Notes: a model not told the origin generated them from the sequence alone. DNA of 46,739 bases from Halostreptopolyspora alba (GCA_003725585.1 RJMB01000031.1:1-46739); one strand, 5' to 3'. Shown: positions 1 through 8,974, counted from the first letter of the stretch. A program made the numbers and translations.

Positions 1-72
1 CTCGTCTCGGGTGCTGGGGGCCGGGAACCTTCGGGTGCCTGCGGTGGGGTCGCTCGTTCCTCGAACGGCCTT
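1..72. repeat. Partial copy of a dispersed GC-rich repeat
   Basis: This stretch resembles the core of the 129-bp tandem repeat found between ftsE and ftsX. Both share the order TCGGGTGC, CCGGG(A/G)ACC, TTCGGGT and a GTCG(C/T)TCGTTC-type block. The match is imperfect and is cut by the window edge, so its left end is unknown. It is probably a non-coding dispersed element. The identity is by eye only. Confidence 0.45.
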
Positions 73-105
73 CTCCTCAAGCGCGGCTCCGCCGCGTTTG
101 AGGAG
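73..105. terminator. Hairpin, probable bidirectional terminator
   Basis: The arms CTCCTCAAGCGCGGC and GCCGCGTTTGAGGAG pair over 15 positions with one G-T wobble around a 3-nt loop. There is no long T tract, as is usual for high-GC actinomycete terminators. It lies 115 nt beyond the end of the leftward gene ending at 221 and could serve that gene or one outside the window. Confidence 0.5.
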
Positions 106-220
106 GCGAGCACCCCGGCTTCGGTCGTGTGAGTGGCCCTCGCGGGAAAGCCGTGGCGGCGGTCGCCCGGAGCCCTCGGCGCGTCGTGGGCGGGGTGCCC
201 TCGGCGCGCCGAGCTTCGGG

Positions 221-565
221 TCAGCGAGTCGCGTGGCCGGTCCGGCGGAGGCGACGTTTGATCCGGTACAACGGGGTCGTGTGCGGTTCCTCCGCGACGT
301 CGTGCGGGTCGTCCAGGACAACGTCGGTGAAGATGTCGGTTACGAGGCAGAGCCCTCCACCGACCAGTATCAGCACCGCACCCGCGGCCATGAGCCACCA
401 GGCGGGCCCCATCACCAGTGACAGTCCTCCGAGGGCGAAGCCCACGGTGAGGAACGCGACCGCCACCCACGAACCGAGCCGTCCGCGGTGGTTGTTGGTC
501 GGGGCCCACGCCCCGCCCTCCTGCTGGTACCCGCGAATGTAGGGACCGGCTTCGCTCTCGGTCAT
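221..565 (-). CDS. Small two-helix membrane protein, HGxxPAAW-like
   Basis: The protein has 114 residues. A polar N-terminus (residues 1-30) is followed by two hydrophobic segments (about 33-52 and 55-76) and a basic, arginine-rich tail ending RRLRRTGHATR. The pattern of a histidine and GSWVAVAF followed by a glycine-rich pair of helices resembles the small HGxxPAAW family of actinobacteria; that match is weak. The ATG at 565 was chosen because the longer in-frame reading extends antisense through the whole of secA. The gene diverges from secA. Its function is unknown; an inner-membrane location is inferred from the two helices. Confidence 0.7.
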   Translation of the reverse strand: MTESEAGPYIRGYQQEGGAWAPTNNHRGRLGSWVAVAFLTVGFALGGLSLVMGPAWWLMAAGAVLILVGGGLCLVTDIFTDVVLDDPHDVAEEPHTTPLYRIKRRLRRTGHATR

Positions 566-787
566 AACGGTTTCTCCGGTCTCGTGGGCCGCGTGTGGCG
601 TACGAGGGTCTAACCCGGGCAATAACCTCGTCCGGACCTGGCTAAACGCGGGAACGACACGGCGCCGCGCATTGTGGTTGTTGACGGGATCACGTACGGC
701 CCGTGGTCGCCTACGATGGGGAAGTTGGGGGTCAGGGATCCGTCCGCCTCCGCACGCGGGCCACGATCTGCGAGGAGCGCATAGGAA

Positions 788-3697
788 GTGCCAGGCATAC
801 TCGACAAGGTCCTCCGCGCAGGAGAGGGCAAGATCCAGCGCAGGCTGCACAAGCTGAAGGACCAGATCAACTCGATCGAGGAAGACTACGTCGACCTCAG
901 CGACGCCGAGCTGCGGGCGCTGACCGACGAGTACCGCGAGCGGTACGAGGACGGCGAGACACTCGACGATCTCCTCCCCGAGGCGTTCGCGACCGTGCGT
1001 GAGGCAGCCAAGCGCACGCTCGGCCAGCGGCATTTCGACGTCCAGCTCATGGGCGGCGCCGCGCTGCACCAGGGCAACATCGCCGAGATGAAGACCGGTG
1101 AGGGCAAGACCCTGACCTCCGCGCTCGCGGTCTACCTGAACGCCATCCCGGGCGAGGGCGTGCACGTGGTCACGGTCAACGACTACCTGGCGCGCCGCGA
1201 CGCCGAGAACATGGGCCGGATCTACCAGTTCCTGGGTCTCAAGGTCGGCGTCATCGCCCCCGACGTCCGCGCGCAGGCGCGGCGCGAGGCGTACCAGGCC
1301 GATGTCACCTACGGCACCAACAACGAGTTCGGGTTCGACTACCTGCGCGACAACATGGCGCTGTCCCTCAACGACACGGTGCAGCGCGAGCACAAGTTCG
1401 CGATCGTCGACGAGGTCGACTCCATCCTCATCGACGAGGCGCGGACCCCCCTCATCATCAGTGGCCCGGCCGAGCAGAACTCCCGCTGGTACACAGAGTT
1501 CGCCAAGATCGCCCCGCGGCTGCGTCGCGACACCGACTACGAGGTGGAAGAGAAGAAGCGCACGGTGGGCATCACCGAGAGCGGCGTCGAGAAGGTCGAG
1601 GACTGGCTCGGCATCGAGAACCTCTACGAGTCGGTCAACACCCCCCTCATCAGCTTCCTGAACAACGCCCTCAAGGCCAAGGAGCTCTACCGCAAGGACA
1701 AGGAGTACATCGTCAAGGACGGCGAGGTGCTCATCGTCGACGAGTTCACCGGGCGTGTGCTGCGTGGGCGCCGCTACAGCGAGGGGATGCACCAGGCCAT
1801 CGAGGCCAAGGAACAGGTGCGGATCAAGGACGAGAACCAGACGCTGGCCAAGGTCACGCTGCAGAACTACTTCCGGCTGTACGACAAGCTGGCCGGCATG
1901 ACCGGTACCGCCCAGACCGAGGCCGCGGAGTTCACCCAGACCTACAAGGTGAACGTGGTTCCGATCCCAACCAACGAGCCGATGATCCGCTCGGACGAGA
2001 AGGACGTCATCTACAAGACCGAGGACGTCAAGTTCGAAGCTGTGGTGGAGGACATCGCCGAGCGGCACGCCGAGGGGCAGCCGGTCCTCGTGGGAACCAC
2101 CAGCGTCGAGAAGTCCGAGCTGCTGTCCAAGATGCTCAAACGCGAGGGCATCCCGCACGAGGTTCTCAACGCCAAGAACCACGCTCGGGAGGCGTCGATC
2201 ATCGCGCGTGCGGGCAAGCTCGGCGCCGTCACGGTGGCCACCAACATGGCCGGTCGGGGTACCGACATCATGCTGGGCGGCAACCCGGAGTTCATGGCCG
2301 ACGAGGAGCTGCAGTCGCGCGGCCTGGTGCCACTGGAGAGCCCCGAGGAGTACGAGTCCGCCTGGCCCGAGGCGCTGGAGAAGGCCAAGAAGGAGGTCGA
2401 GAGCGAGCACGAGCAGGTGGTCGAGGCCGGTGGCCTCTACGTGCTCGGCACCGAGCGCCACGAGTCCCGCCGGATCGACAACCAGCTCCGCGGGCGTTCC
2501 GGCCGTCAGGGCGACCCCGGCATGTCGCGCTTCTATCTCTCGCTCCAGGACGACCTGCTGCGGCTGTTCAACGCCTCGAAGGTCGAGATGATCATGGACC
2601 GGTTGAGCATCCCCGAGAACCAACCGATCGAGTCGGGGGTGGTCACCAAGGCGGTCCAGTCGGCGCAGTCGCAGGTCGAGCAGCAGAACTTCGAGATCCG
2701 GAAGAACGTCCTCAAGTACGACGAGGTCCTCAACCGGCAGCGCAAGGTGATCTACGCCGAGCGCCGCAAGGTGCTCGACGGCGCCGACCTCAAGGAGCAG
2801 GTCGAGGGCATGATGGACGATGTCCTCGACGGCTACGTCCGCCAGGCCACGTCCGAGGGCGACCCCGAGGACTGGGACCTCGACCGGCTCTGGAAGGGGT
2901 TCCGGCAGATCTACCCGATCTCGTTCACCGTTGACGAGCTCGTCGAGGAGAACGGCGGCGGACTCCACACCCTCACCCCGGACATCATCTCGCACCGGGT
3001 GCTCGAGGACGCCCACTCGACCTACGAGAACCGCGAGGCCGAGGTTGGATCCGAGGCCATGCGCGAGGTCGAGCGGCGCGTCGTTCTGCAGGTCATGGAC
3101 CGGAAGTGGCGCGAGCACCTCTACGAGATGGACTATCTCCAGGAGGGGATCGGGCTGCGGGCCATGGCGCAGCGTAACCCGCTGATCGAGTACCAGCGGG
3201 AGGGCTACGACATGTTCCAGGAGATGCTGGAGGCCATCAAGGAGGAGTCGGTCGGCTACCTGTTCAACGTCGAGGTCCAGGTCAAGGAGAAGACCACCGG
3301 CGAGGAACGGGCCACCGTCACTCCTTCGGGGGCGGCCGCGACGGCCGCGACGGCCGGTGCCGTTGTCACCACCGCGCCCGCGACCGAGGAGGACACGGAT
3401 ACGGGCACTGCCACCGAGGCTGCCGAGGGCGGGGAAACCGAAGCCTCGGCCGCGGAGGACTCCGCGGATGCCGGTGAGTCCGCCTCCGCTGGCCAGGACG
3501 TGGTGGTGCCGGGATTCGGGGAGGACCGCCCGAGCCATCTGCAGTACTCCGCCCCCAACGAGAGTGGGGACGTCGAGCGGCGCACCGAGGAGTCCGAGGG
3601 GGACGAGTACTCCGGTGCCGCGCGCAACGCGCCGTGCCCGTGCGGTTCGGGCAAGAAGTACAAGAAGTGCCACGGTGCCCCGAAGGTGCGCGGCTGA
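788..3697 (+). CDS. secA: Protein translocase ATPase SecA
   Basis: SecA is the motor ATPase that drives unfolded preproteins through SecYEG. The protein has 969 residues. It shows Walker A in MKTGEGKT (about 101-108), the DEVD Walker B (208-211) followed by [16 protein letters not shown], the preprotein crosslinking domain, motif [10 protein letters not shown], and [13 protein letters not shown] of the second nucleotide-binding fold. An acidic, Ala/Thr-rich linker follows. A C-terminal SEC-C zinc motif carries C950, C952, C961 and H962 ([13 protein letters not shown]), which normally binds SecB or ribosomes. The start is GTG at 788, preceded by GAGGAG about ten bases upstream. Length and motifs fit the housekeeping SecA1, not the shorter SecA2. 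Confidence 0.98.
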   Translation: MPGILDKVLRAGEGKIQRRLHKLKDQINSIEEDYVDLSDAELRALTDEYRERYEDGETLDDLLPEAFATVREAAKRTLGQRHFDVQLMGGAALHQGNIAEMKTGEGKTLTSALAVYLNAIPGEGVHVVTVNDYLARRDAENMGRIYQFLGLKVGVIAPDVRAQARREAYQADVTYGTNNEFGFDYLRDNMALSLNDTVQREHKFAIVDEVDSILIDEARTPLIISGPAEQNSRWYTEFAKIAPRLRRDTDYEVEEKKRTVGITESGVEKVEDWLGIENLYESVNTPLISFLNNALKAKELYRKDKEYIVKDGEVLIVDEFTGRVLRGRRYSEGMHQAIEAKEQVRIKDENQTLAKVTLQNYFRLYDKLAGMTGTAQTEAAEFTQTYKVNVVPIPTNEPMIRSDEKDVIYKTEDVKFEAVVEDIAERHAEGQPVLVGTTSVEKSELLSKMLKREGIPHEVLNAKNHAREASIIARAGKLGAVTVATNMAGRGTDIMLGGNPEFMADEELQSRGLVPLESPEEYESAWPEALEKAKKEVESEHEQVVEAGGLYVLGTERHESRRIDNQLRGRSGRQGDPGMSRFYLSLQDDLLRLFNASKVEMIMDRLSIPENQPIESGVVTKAVQSAQSQVEQQNFEIRKNVLKYDEVLNRQRKVIYAERRKVLDGADLKEQVEGMMDDVLDGYVRQATSEGDPEDWDLDRLWKGFRQIYPISFTVDELVEENGGGLHTLTPDIISHRVLEDAHSTYENREAEVGSEAMREVERRVVLQVMDRKWREHLYEMDYLQEGIGLRAMAQRNPLIEYQREGYDMFQEMLEAIKEESVGYLFNVEVQVKEKTTGEERATVTPSGAAATAATAGAVVTTAPATEEDTDTGTATEAAEGGETEASAAEDSADAGESASAGQDVVVPGFGEDRPSHLQYSAPNESGDVERRTEESEGDEYSGAARNAPCPCGSGKKYKKCHGAPKVRG

Positions 3698-3741
3698 CCA
3701 CCACGAACCGGTGAGCGGTAGCCGGTCGGTACCGGCGGCGA

Positions 3742-3784
3742 CGATGGGCGCGACCCCCGCCAACCACGGGGGCCGCGCCCATCG
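3742..3784. terminator. Bidirectional terminator between secA and the EIIC gene
   Basis: The 18-nt arms CGATGGGCGCGACCCCCG and CGGGGGCCGCGCCCATCG pair with one mismatch around a 7-nt loop. The hairpin lies 44 nt after the secA stop and 6 nt after the convergent EIIC stop at 3791, so it can end both transcripts. Confidence 0.85.
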
Positions 3785-3790
3785 TGCGGT

Positions 3791-5200
3791 TCAGGAGGCG
3801 GGGGACGCCTGCCCGCCGCCTCGGGAGTCTCTCGAGCCCGAGGAGCCGGGGGAGTCCGTGCCGTCGACCGTCTCGGCGGAAGAGTCGGCCGGCGGCGGGT
3901 CCTCGTCCGGCTCACGCCCCGGGGTGGGCAGGTTCAACCTGGTGATCAGGAAGTAGAACACCAGGTAGTAGAGCACGAAGTAGAGCGCTCCCACCCCCAG
4001 GAGGAGCGGCATCCCCTGGGTGTTGGACTTGAACGCGTTCAACAGCATGTCGATCCCGCCGGCCGAGAAGCCGAACCCGAGCTGGACGTCGAGCGCGTTC
4101 AGCACCGCCATGGAGACGCCGGTCAGTACCACGTGCACCCCGTAGAGGAGGGGGGCGACGAACAGAAACGCGTACTCGATCGGCTCGGTGATCCCGGTGA
4201 CGAACGCGGTCAGCGCGGCCGAGATCATGATGCCGCCCACCCCGGCGCGTCGGCTCGGACGCGCGGCCCGCCAGATCGCCAGGGCCGCCGCGGGAAGGCC
4301 GAACATGAGGACCGGGAAGAATCCGGCCAGGAAGCCGCCCGCGGTTGGGTCACCCGCGAAGTAACGGTCGATCTCGCCGGAGGCGCCCTGGAAGTCACCC
4401 GCCACGAACCAGATGAACGAGTTGACGATGTGGTGCAGGCCGAGCGGTAGCAGCAGCCGGTTGACGACCCCGTAGACGCCCGCCCCCGCGGCGCCGGAGC
4501 CGACGATCCAGGCACCCAGGCCGTCGATCCAGCCGCCCAGGGCCGGCCAGACGAAGCCGAACACCACGGCCAGCCCCAGGGCCGCGATGGCGGTGAGGAT
4601 GGGGACGAAGCGGCGGCCACCGAAGAACCCCAGCCAGGCGGGGAGCTTGATCCGGTGGTAGCGCTGCCACAGCAGCGCCGTGACGATCCCGATCAGGATG
4701 CCGCCGAGCACGTCGGTGGGGTTCTTCGCGCCCCAGTCGACGATCTCGGTTCCCTCGACCGTGACGTTCGCGCCGACCTCACCCCCTTGGTCGAAGAAGA
4801 TCCGCGTGGTCACCCGGTCGAACACCAGGTACCCGACGACCGCGGCGAGAGCGGTCGAGCCGTCGGCGCGCCGGGCGAAACCGATGGCCACACCAATGGC
4901 GAAGAGCAGCGGGAGCGCCTCGAAGAGGGCGGAGCCGCCCGCACCCACGATCGGGGCGACGTTGGCCATCCAGCCCATGCCCGCGACGTCGGCCAGGCCG
5001 CCCGGGTCCGCTCCGTTGCCGCCGAGCATGTCGTCCTGGCCGAGCCGGCGCAGGATCGCGGCGGCCGGAAGTACCGCGATCGGCATCATCAGGCTGCGGC
5101 CGACGCGTTGGAGGACGGCCAGTGCCTTCGAGGAGTTTCCGGACGAGGAGGGGCCGGGGGTGGTGGACGGGTCACTGTCCGCGGATGACGAGGAACTCAC
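3791..5200 (-). CDS. PTS transporter EIIC, N-acetylglucosamine type
   Basis: This is the membrane-spanning EIIC of a glucose/GlcNAc-family phosphotransferase permease; it carries sugar inward during phosphorylation. The protein has 469 residues with a Ser-rich N-terminus, a multi-helix core from about residue 38 and the conserved GITEPIEYAFLFVAP motif. The FKSNTQGMP region follows, then a final helix and a polar Pro/Ser tail. No EIIB domain is fused; EIIB is the separate gene at 7307. The start is GTG at 5200, with GGAG just upstream in the 60-nt gap after the DasR-type regulator, so the two genes probably form an operon. GlcNAc specificity is inferred from the DasR, SIS deaminase, GH3 and NagA context, as with Streptomyces NagE2. 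Confidence 0.92.
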   Translation of the reverse strand: MSSSSSADSDPSTTPGPSSSGNSSKALAVLQRVGRSLMMPIAVLPAAAILRRLGQDDMLGGNGADPGGLADVAGMGWMANVAPIVGAGGSALFEALPLLFAIGVAIGFARRADGSTALAAVVGYLVFDRVTTRIFFDQGGEVGANVTVEGTEIVDWGAKNPTDVLGGILIGIVTALLWQRYHRIKLPAWLGFFGGRRFVPILTAIAALGLAVVFGFVWPALGGWIDGLGAWIVGSGAAGAGVYGVVNRLLLPLGLHHIVNSFIWFVAGDFQGASGEIDRYFAGDPTAGGFLAGFFPVLMFGLPAAALAIWRAARPSRRAGVGGIMISAALTAFVTGITEPIEYAFLFVAPLLYGVHVVLTGVSMAVLNALDVQLGFGFSAGGIDMLLNAFKSNTQGMPLLLGVGALYFVLYYLVFYFLITRLNLPTPGREPDEDPPPADSSAETVDGTDSPGSSGSRDSRGGGQASPAS

Positions 5201-5260
5201 CGGAACTCCTTCCGGGGTGGGCGTCAGGGAGTACGCGGAACCGGATCCCGAAGCGCCGGG

Positions 5261-5995
5261 TCAGTGTCCGGAATGCCGGTCGAGGTGGGAGCGCAGCTGG
5301 TAACGGTCAGCCCGGTAGGTGGACACCACGAACTCGACGCGGGTGCCGTTACTGAGGCTGAGCCGCTGCATGGCGAGCACGGGGCTTCCCTCGGATATGC
5401 CGAGGAGGCGGGCGTCCACGGGGTCGCAGAGGGCCGCTTCGATGGTCTGCTCGCCGGATTCGACGACGATTCCGAACTCCTCCGCGAGGATCTGGTAGAG
5501 GGAGCATCCGGACAGCCGCCGGGAGTCGAGGCCGGGCACGAGGGTGGCGGGGACGTTGGTGCGTTCGACGGCCATCGGCTCGTCGTCGGCGGTACGCAGC
5601 CGCTCGATGTGGTGTACCCGGGAACCGGCCGGTATGCCCAGCAGCCGCGCGGTGTGACCGCTGGCGGGTACGAGCCTGCGGGCGATGTCACGGGAGCCGG
5701 GACGATAGCCGCGGGCCCGCATGTCCTCGGTGAAGGAGGCCAGGGCGAGCGGCATCTCGATCTTGGGGCGCGCCACGAACGTGCCCTTGCCCGGCACCCG
5801 GTACAGCTTTCCCTCGGACACCAGCTGGTCGATCGTCTGGCGGACCGTCATGCGCGAGAGCCCGTAGGTCTGACCGAGCTCCCGCTCGGAGGGAATGATG
5901 GCATCCACCGTCAGCTCGGCGTCCGCGATCCAGTCGATGAGTAACTCACGCAGCTGTGCGTACTTCGGGACGGGACTCGCGGGGTCGATTGCCAT
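5261..5995 (-). CDS. dasR: GntR/HutC-family regulator, DasR-like
   Basis: The protein has 244 residues. An N-terminal winged helix (about 8-76) contains SERELGQTYGLSRMTVRQTIDQLVSEGKLYRVPGKGTF split over the recognition helix and wing. A UTRA effector domain (about 95-235) follows. This is the HutC subfamily architecture of DasR, which represses GlcNAc uptake and chitin genes and is released by GlcN-6P or GlcNAc-6P. Gene context (EIIC downstream, SIS deaminase divergent) and dre-like sites at 6028-6053 support the assignment. Autoregulation and control of the divergent PTS genes are inferred. The start is ATG at 5995. Confidence 0.88.
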   Translation of the reverse strand: MAIDPASPVPKYAQLRELLIDWIADAELTVDAIIPSERELGQTYGLSRMTVRQTIDQLVSEGKLYRVPGKGTFVARPKIEMPLALASFTEDMRARGYRPGSRDIARRLVPASGHTARLLGIPAGSRVHHIERLRTADDEPMAVERTNVPATLVPGLDSRRLSGCSLYQILAEEFGIVVESGEQTIEAALCDPVDARLLGISEGSPVLAMQRLSLSNGTRVEFVVSTYRADRYQLRSHLDRHSGH

Positions 5996-6027
5996 AGGGG
6001 GAGCCTGTTCGGTAGCTTTCGTGCCGT

Positions 6028-6053
6028 ACTGGTATAGGCCGGACTAGACCACA
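6028..6053. promoter_or_regulatory. Two overlapping dre-like (DasR) operators
   Basis: The 16-mer at 6028-6043 (ACTGGTATAGGCCGGA) matches about 11 of 16 positions of the Streptomyces dre consensus ACTGGTCTAGACCACT. The 16-mer at 6038-6053 (GCCGGACTAGACCACA) matches about 12. They overlap by six bases in the 160-nt divergent region between dasR and the SIS gene, which is where an operator for both should be. Match counts were made by eye. Confidence 0.7.
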
Positions 6054-6155
6054 GGCCGCGACGACTGTCAATACACACGGCGACGCCCCGCCACCCGTCC
6101 GGGGCGGGCCGACCGGCACCGCACCGGGCTCCGTCACCGGATGGAAGAAGCGTAA

Positions 6156-7199
6156 ATGAGGCCCACCACGAGCGTGATGCGCTCGGAGATCGCCGAACAG
6201 CCCGCGGCACTGCGGCGGACACTGGCCGACCTGCTGCCACGCACCCCAGAGATCGCGCAGCTGGGTCGCCGGACCCGGCACGTTCTGTTCATCGCCCGCG
6301 GCTCGTCCGACAACGCGGCCGTCTACGGCTCCTACCTCGTCCAGGCGCACTGTGGACGGCTCACGTCGCTGGCGTCCCCGTCCGTGGCGACCACTTACGG
6401 CGCCGAGCTGGACCTCTCCGGTGTGCTCGCGGTCGCCATATCACAGTCCGGCCGCACCGAGGAGATCGTCGAGACGACGCGGTGGGCCGCCGGCTGTGGC
6501 GCGCGCACGGTGGCCATCACCAACGGCGCCGGCTCCCCGCTGACCCGGGACGCCGACCTCGCCCTGGTCACCCGCGCCGGCGACGAGGTCGCCGTACCCG
6601 CCACCAAGACCTACACCACCCAACTCGCCGCGCTCGCCGTGCTCGCCCTGGGGCTGGGAGCCGACCTCGACCAGGGCGAGCTCACCGCCGTCCCCGACAC
6701 CCTCGAAACGCACCTGGAATCCCCGGACGAGCGCATCACCGACATGGCCGAGCGGCTCGTGGACGTGCACGGGGCGGTCGTGTCCGGGCGCGGCCTGGCG
6801 TTCTCGACAGCGCTGGAGACGGCCCTCAAACTCAAGGAAGCCTGCTACCTGCGCGCCATGGGCCTCTCCTACGCCGACCTGCTGCACGGCCCCATCGCCG
6901 TGGTCGACCGCTCCACACCGGCCATTCTGGTGGCCGCGGACTCCGGCCCAACACTGCCGGGAACCGTGGCGCTGGCCGAGCGCGTCACCGCGGCCGGGGC
7001 CGCGTCCTACGGGATCGGTGGTGGGCCGCGGCTGCGCGAAGCCTGCGACCTGGCGGTTCCCGCTCCCGATCTGCCGGAGTGGCTGGCCCCTGTGGGGCTG
7101 GCGGTGCCGGCCCAGATCCTCACCGAACAGCTCTCCCGACTGCTCGGGTACGACCCCGATTCCCCACGCGGGCTCGGTAAGGTCACGCAGACCTCCTAG
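6156..7199 (+). CDS. SIS-family sugar-phosphate deaminase/isomerase (GlcN-6P deaminase type)
   Basis: The protein has 347 residues and two SIS domains, like the isomerase half of GlmS but without the glutaminase domain. Visible motifs are IARGSSDNAA, ISQSGRTEEIVET, TKTYTTQLAAL and the catalytic-region signature ALKLKEACYLRAMGLSYADLLHGP. Such proteins (NagB-II/AgaS type) convert glucosamine-6-phosphate to fructose-6-phosphate plus ammonia. Its position opposite a DasR-type regulator and ahead of PTS genes suggests it acts after NagA (44486-45649). No classical NagB is present in the window. The start is ATG at 6156 with GGAAGAAG upstream. AgaS-like specificity cannot be excluded. Confidence 0.85.
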   Translation: MRPTTSVMRSEIAEQPAALRRTLADLLPRTPEIAQLGRRTRHVLFIARGSSDNAAVYGSYLVQAHCGRLTSLASPSVATTYGAELDLSGVLAVAISQSGRTEEIVETTRWAAGCGARTVAITNGAGSPLTRDADLALVTRAGDEVAVPATKTYTTQLAALAVLALGLGADLDQGELTAVPDTLETHLESPDERITDMAERLVDVHGAVVSGRGLAFSTALETALKLKEACYLRAMGLSYADLLHGPIAVVDRSTPAILVAADSGPTLPGTVALAERVTAAGAASYGIGGGPRLREACDLAVPAPDLPEWLAPVGLAVPAQILTEQLSRLLGYDPDSPRGLGKVTQTS

Positions 7200-7251
7200 T
7201 GGTCGCGTATCGTGCTTAGGCTCACGTAGGAACCACACGCCCACGATCACG

Positions 7252-7283
7252 GCGTCACGGCCCCCACCGCGCGGCCGTGACGC
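7252..7283. terminator. Perfect 11-bp hairpin before the EIIB gene
   Basis: The arms GCGTCACGGCC and GGCCGTGACGC pair perfectly around a 10-nt loop. The hairpin is 53 nt after the SIS stop and 23 nt before the EIIB start. It may end part of the SIS transcript or set the ratio of deaminase to PTS proteins as an attenuator. Confidence 0.6.
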
Positions 7284-7306
7284 TCCCACCCCCGAGAGAG
7301 GTAGCC

Positions 7307-7543
7307 ATGCCCGACAAGGCAGCAGCGATCGTCGCCGGGCTCGGCGGCGCCGGGAACATCGAGGAGATCGAGGCGTGCATCACACGCCTACGCACCGAGG
7401 TCGCCGACCCCGCCCGGGTCGACGAGTCGGCACTGAAAGCGGCGGGCGCGCATGGCGTCGTCGTTTCCGGGAACGTGGTGCAGGTGGTCGTGGGAACCGA
7501 GGCCGAGACGCTCTCCGACGACATCAACGACCAGCTCGACTGA
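7307..7543 (+). CDS. PTS EIIB, glucose/GlcNAc family
   Basis: The stand-alone EIIB protein has 78 residues. It receives phosphate from EIIA on a cysteine and passes it to the sugar bound by EIIC. The phosphocysteine is C24 in IEEIEACITRLRTEV, the conserved EIIB signature. The fold is completed by GVVVSGNVVQVVVGTEAE. The start is ATG at 7307 with GAGAGAGG nine bases upstream. The EIIA gene follows after 21 nt. It pairs with the EIIC at 3791-5200, as NagF pairs with NagE2 in Streptomyces. Confidence 0.92.
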   Translation: MPDKAAAIVAGLGGAGNIEEIEACITRLRTEVADPARVDESALKAAGAHGVVVSGNVVQVVVGTEAETLSDDINDQLD

Positions 7544-7564
7544 TTCGGGACGAAGGAGGTGGCC

Positions 7565-8020
7565 GTGCTCTCGGTGCGCTCGCCCGTCACGGGTGCCGTC
7601 GTGGGGCTCTCAGAGGTGCCCGATCCCGTGTTCGCGCGCGGCCTGGTCGGTCCGGGGGCCGCGGTGACTCCCGCGCACGAGCCCCACGACGTGGTGGCAC
7701 CGGTTGAGGGGGTGGTGGTCAAGCTACAGCCACACGCCTTCGTCATCGCCGACGACGAGGGACGTGGTGTGCTGGTGCACCTCGGGATCGACACGGTGCG
7801 GCTCGACGGCGCCGGGTTCGAGACGCTCCTCGACGGCGCCGGGCGGGGACAACGGGTCGCCGCCGGAACACCGCTGCTCCGCTGGAACCCGGCCGACGCG
7901 TGGGCGCGCGGGTTCGCCACCACCGTCCCGGTGGTGGCGCTGGACGCCGGGGAGGAGGCCGTCACCCGCGCCGCTGTTGGGGAAGTGACGCGAGGGGAGC
8001 GACTGTTCCAGTGGGCGTGA
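7565..8020 (+). CDS. crr: PTS EIIA, glucose type (Crr)
   Basis: The single-domain EIIA-Glc protein has 151 residues. It carries phosphate from HPr to EIIB. The active histidine is H72 in GVLVHLGIDTVRL; the supporting histidine is H57 in PHAFVI. Also visible are the SPVTG start and PVFARGLVGPG. GTG at 7565 was chosen over GTG at 7559 because the ribosome-binding site AGGAGG (7554-7559) overlaps the earlier codon and sits at the right distance from the later one. Its stop overlaps the start of the HAD phosphatase gene, so the genes are translationally coupled. Confidence 0.93.
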   Translation: MLSVRSPVTGAVVGLSEVPDPVFARGLVGPGAAVTPAHEPHDVVAPVEGVVVKLQPHAFVIADDEGRGVLVHLGIDTVRLDGAGFETLLDGAGRGQRVAAGTPLLRWNPADAWARGFATTVPVVALDAGEEAVTRAAVGEVTRGERLFQWA

Positions 8021-8691
8021 CCGTAGCCGAGGGGCGCGCGCCCCGTGCCGCCCTGTTCGACCTCGACGGGACACTGATCGACAGCGAGCCCAGGTCGACC
8101 GAGACATGGCGCCGACTGTTCGCGGCGCACGACCTCCCCTTCGACCAGTCCACAGCCAACCGGTTCATGGGGAGGCGTGGCCCCGATGTCCTCGCCGAGA
8201 CCCCGGACCTCTTCCCCCACACGAGCTGGGACGCGCTCATGGCCGAGCTGGCCGAGATCGGTCGCGCCCCGGACCTGCCCCCGGTGCGTCACCTGTCGCG
8301 GTCGGTGGTGTTCCTACGCCAGCTTCACGCCCGGGGCGTCGCCATCGGCCTGGTCACCTCGGCCGGGCGCCAGTGGGCCGAGTTCGCACTCGCCGACCTG
8401 GGGGTCCGCGAGATGTTCGCCGGTCTGGTGACCGCCGCGGACGTCAGCCGGGGAAAGCCCGACCCGCAGGGGTACCTCGCCGGAGCCGACCTCCTGGGGC
8501 ACCCGCCCGAACGGACCGTCGTATTCGAGGACACCCCCGCCGGAGTCCAGGCCGGTGGGCACGCCGGCATGCGCGTCGTCGCGGTCACCACAACCCACCC
8601 GCGCGCGGCGCTGGAGCGAGCTGACCTCGTTGTCGACCACCTGACCCAGGTGGACTGGCCACGGCTCAGACCGCTCGCGCCGCGAGACTGA
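8011..8691 (+). CDS. HAD-superfamily sugar-phosphatase-like hydrolase
   Basis: The protein has 226 residues. The HAD motifs are complete: I in ALFDLDGTLIDSEP (nucleophile and acid Asp), II in LVTSAGR, III Lys in SRGKPDPQGYLAGADLLG, and IV in VVFEDTPAGVQAG. The helical cap between motifs I and II is of the beta-phosphoglucomutase/YfbT type. It lies between the EIIA and HPr genes. A role in dephosphorylating a PTS-derived sugar phosphate, relieving sugar-phosphate stress, is inferred from position only. GTG at 8011 follows GGGGAG by 11 nt. The alternative GTG at 8017 overlaps the EIIA stop as GTGA. Confidence 0.85.
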   Translation: MGVTVAEGRAPRAALFDLDGTLIDSEPRSTETWRRLFAAHDLPFDQSTANRFMGRRGPDVLAETPDLFPHTSWDALMAELAEIGRAPDLPPVRHLSRSVVFLRQLHARGVAIGLVTSAGRQWAEFALADLGVREMFAGLVTAADVSRGKPDPQGYLAGADLLGHPPERTVVFEDTPAGVQAGGHAGMRVVAVTTTHPRAALERADLVVDHLTQVDWPRLRPLAPRD

Positions 8692-8706
8692 CAAGGAGGT
8701 ACGAAG

Positions 8707-8964
8707 GTGGCGGTTCGCCGCGTCAGGGTCGGGGCCGAGGTGGGGTTGCACGCCCGCCCGGCCGCGCTGTTCGTCCAGACCGCGGCGCGGGCCGGCGGTG
8801 AGGTCACGGTCGCCAAGGGCGAATCGACGCCGGTGTCGGCCAAGAGCGTCCTGGCGCTCATGGGGCTGGACGTGCGTCACGGCGACGAGATCGTCATCAC
8901 CGCCCACGGTGAGGACTCCGAAGCGGTGCTGGACGCGCTCGTCGAGATCGCGAACGCGCAGTGA
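8707..8964 (+). CDS. ptsH: Phosphocarrier protein HPr
   Basis: The general PTS phosphocarrier has 85 residues. H15 in GLHARPAALF is the enzyme I-dependent phosphorylation site. The region around S47 (SAKSVLALMGL) corresponds to Ser46 of Firmicutes HPr; no HPr kinase is visible here. The start is GTG at 8707 after a full AAGGAGG (8694-8700). It lies 15 nt after the HAD gene and 10 nt before ptsI. Confidence 0.96.
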   Translation: MAVRRVRVGAEVGLHARPAALFVQTAARAGGEVTVAKGESTPVSAKSVLALMGLDVRHGDEIVITAHGEDSEAVLDALVEIANAQ

Positions 8965-8974
8965 GGGGCCGAGG

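Noticed and set aside
221-3763. A minus-strand open frame of 1180 codons opposite secA
   Set aside because: It mirrors secA codon bias in a high-GC genome. Only its last 114 codons (from ATG 565) look like a protein.
7199-7216. A dre-like half site AGTGGTCGCGT before the EIIB gene
   Set aside because: Only one half matches (about 10 of 16 positions); too weak to call.
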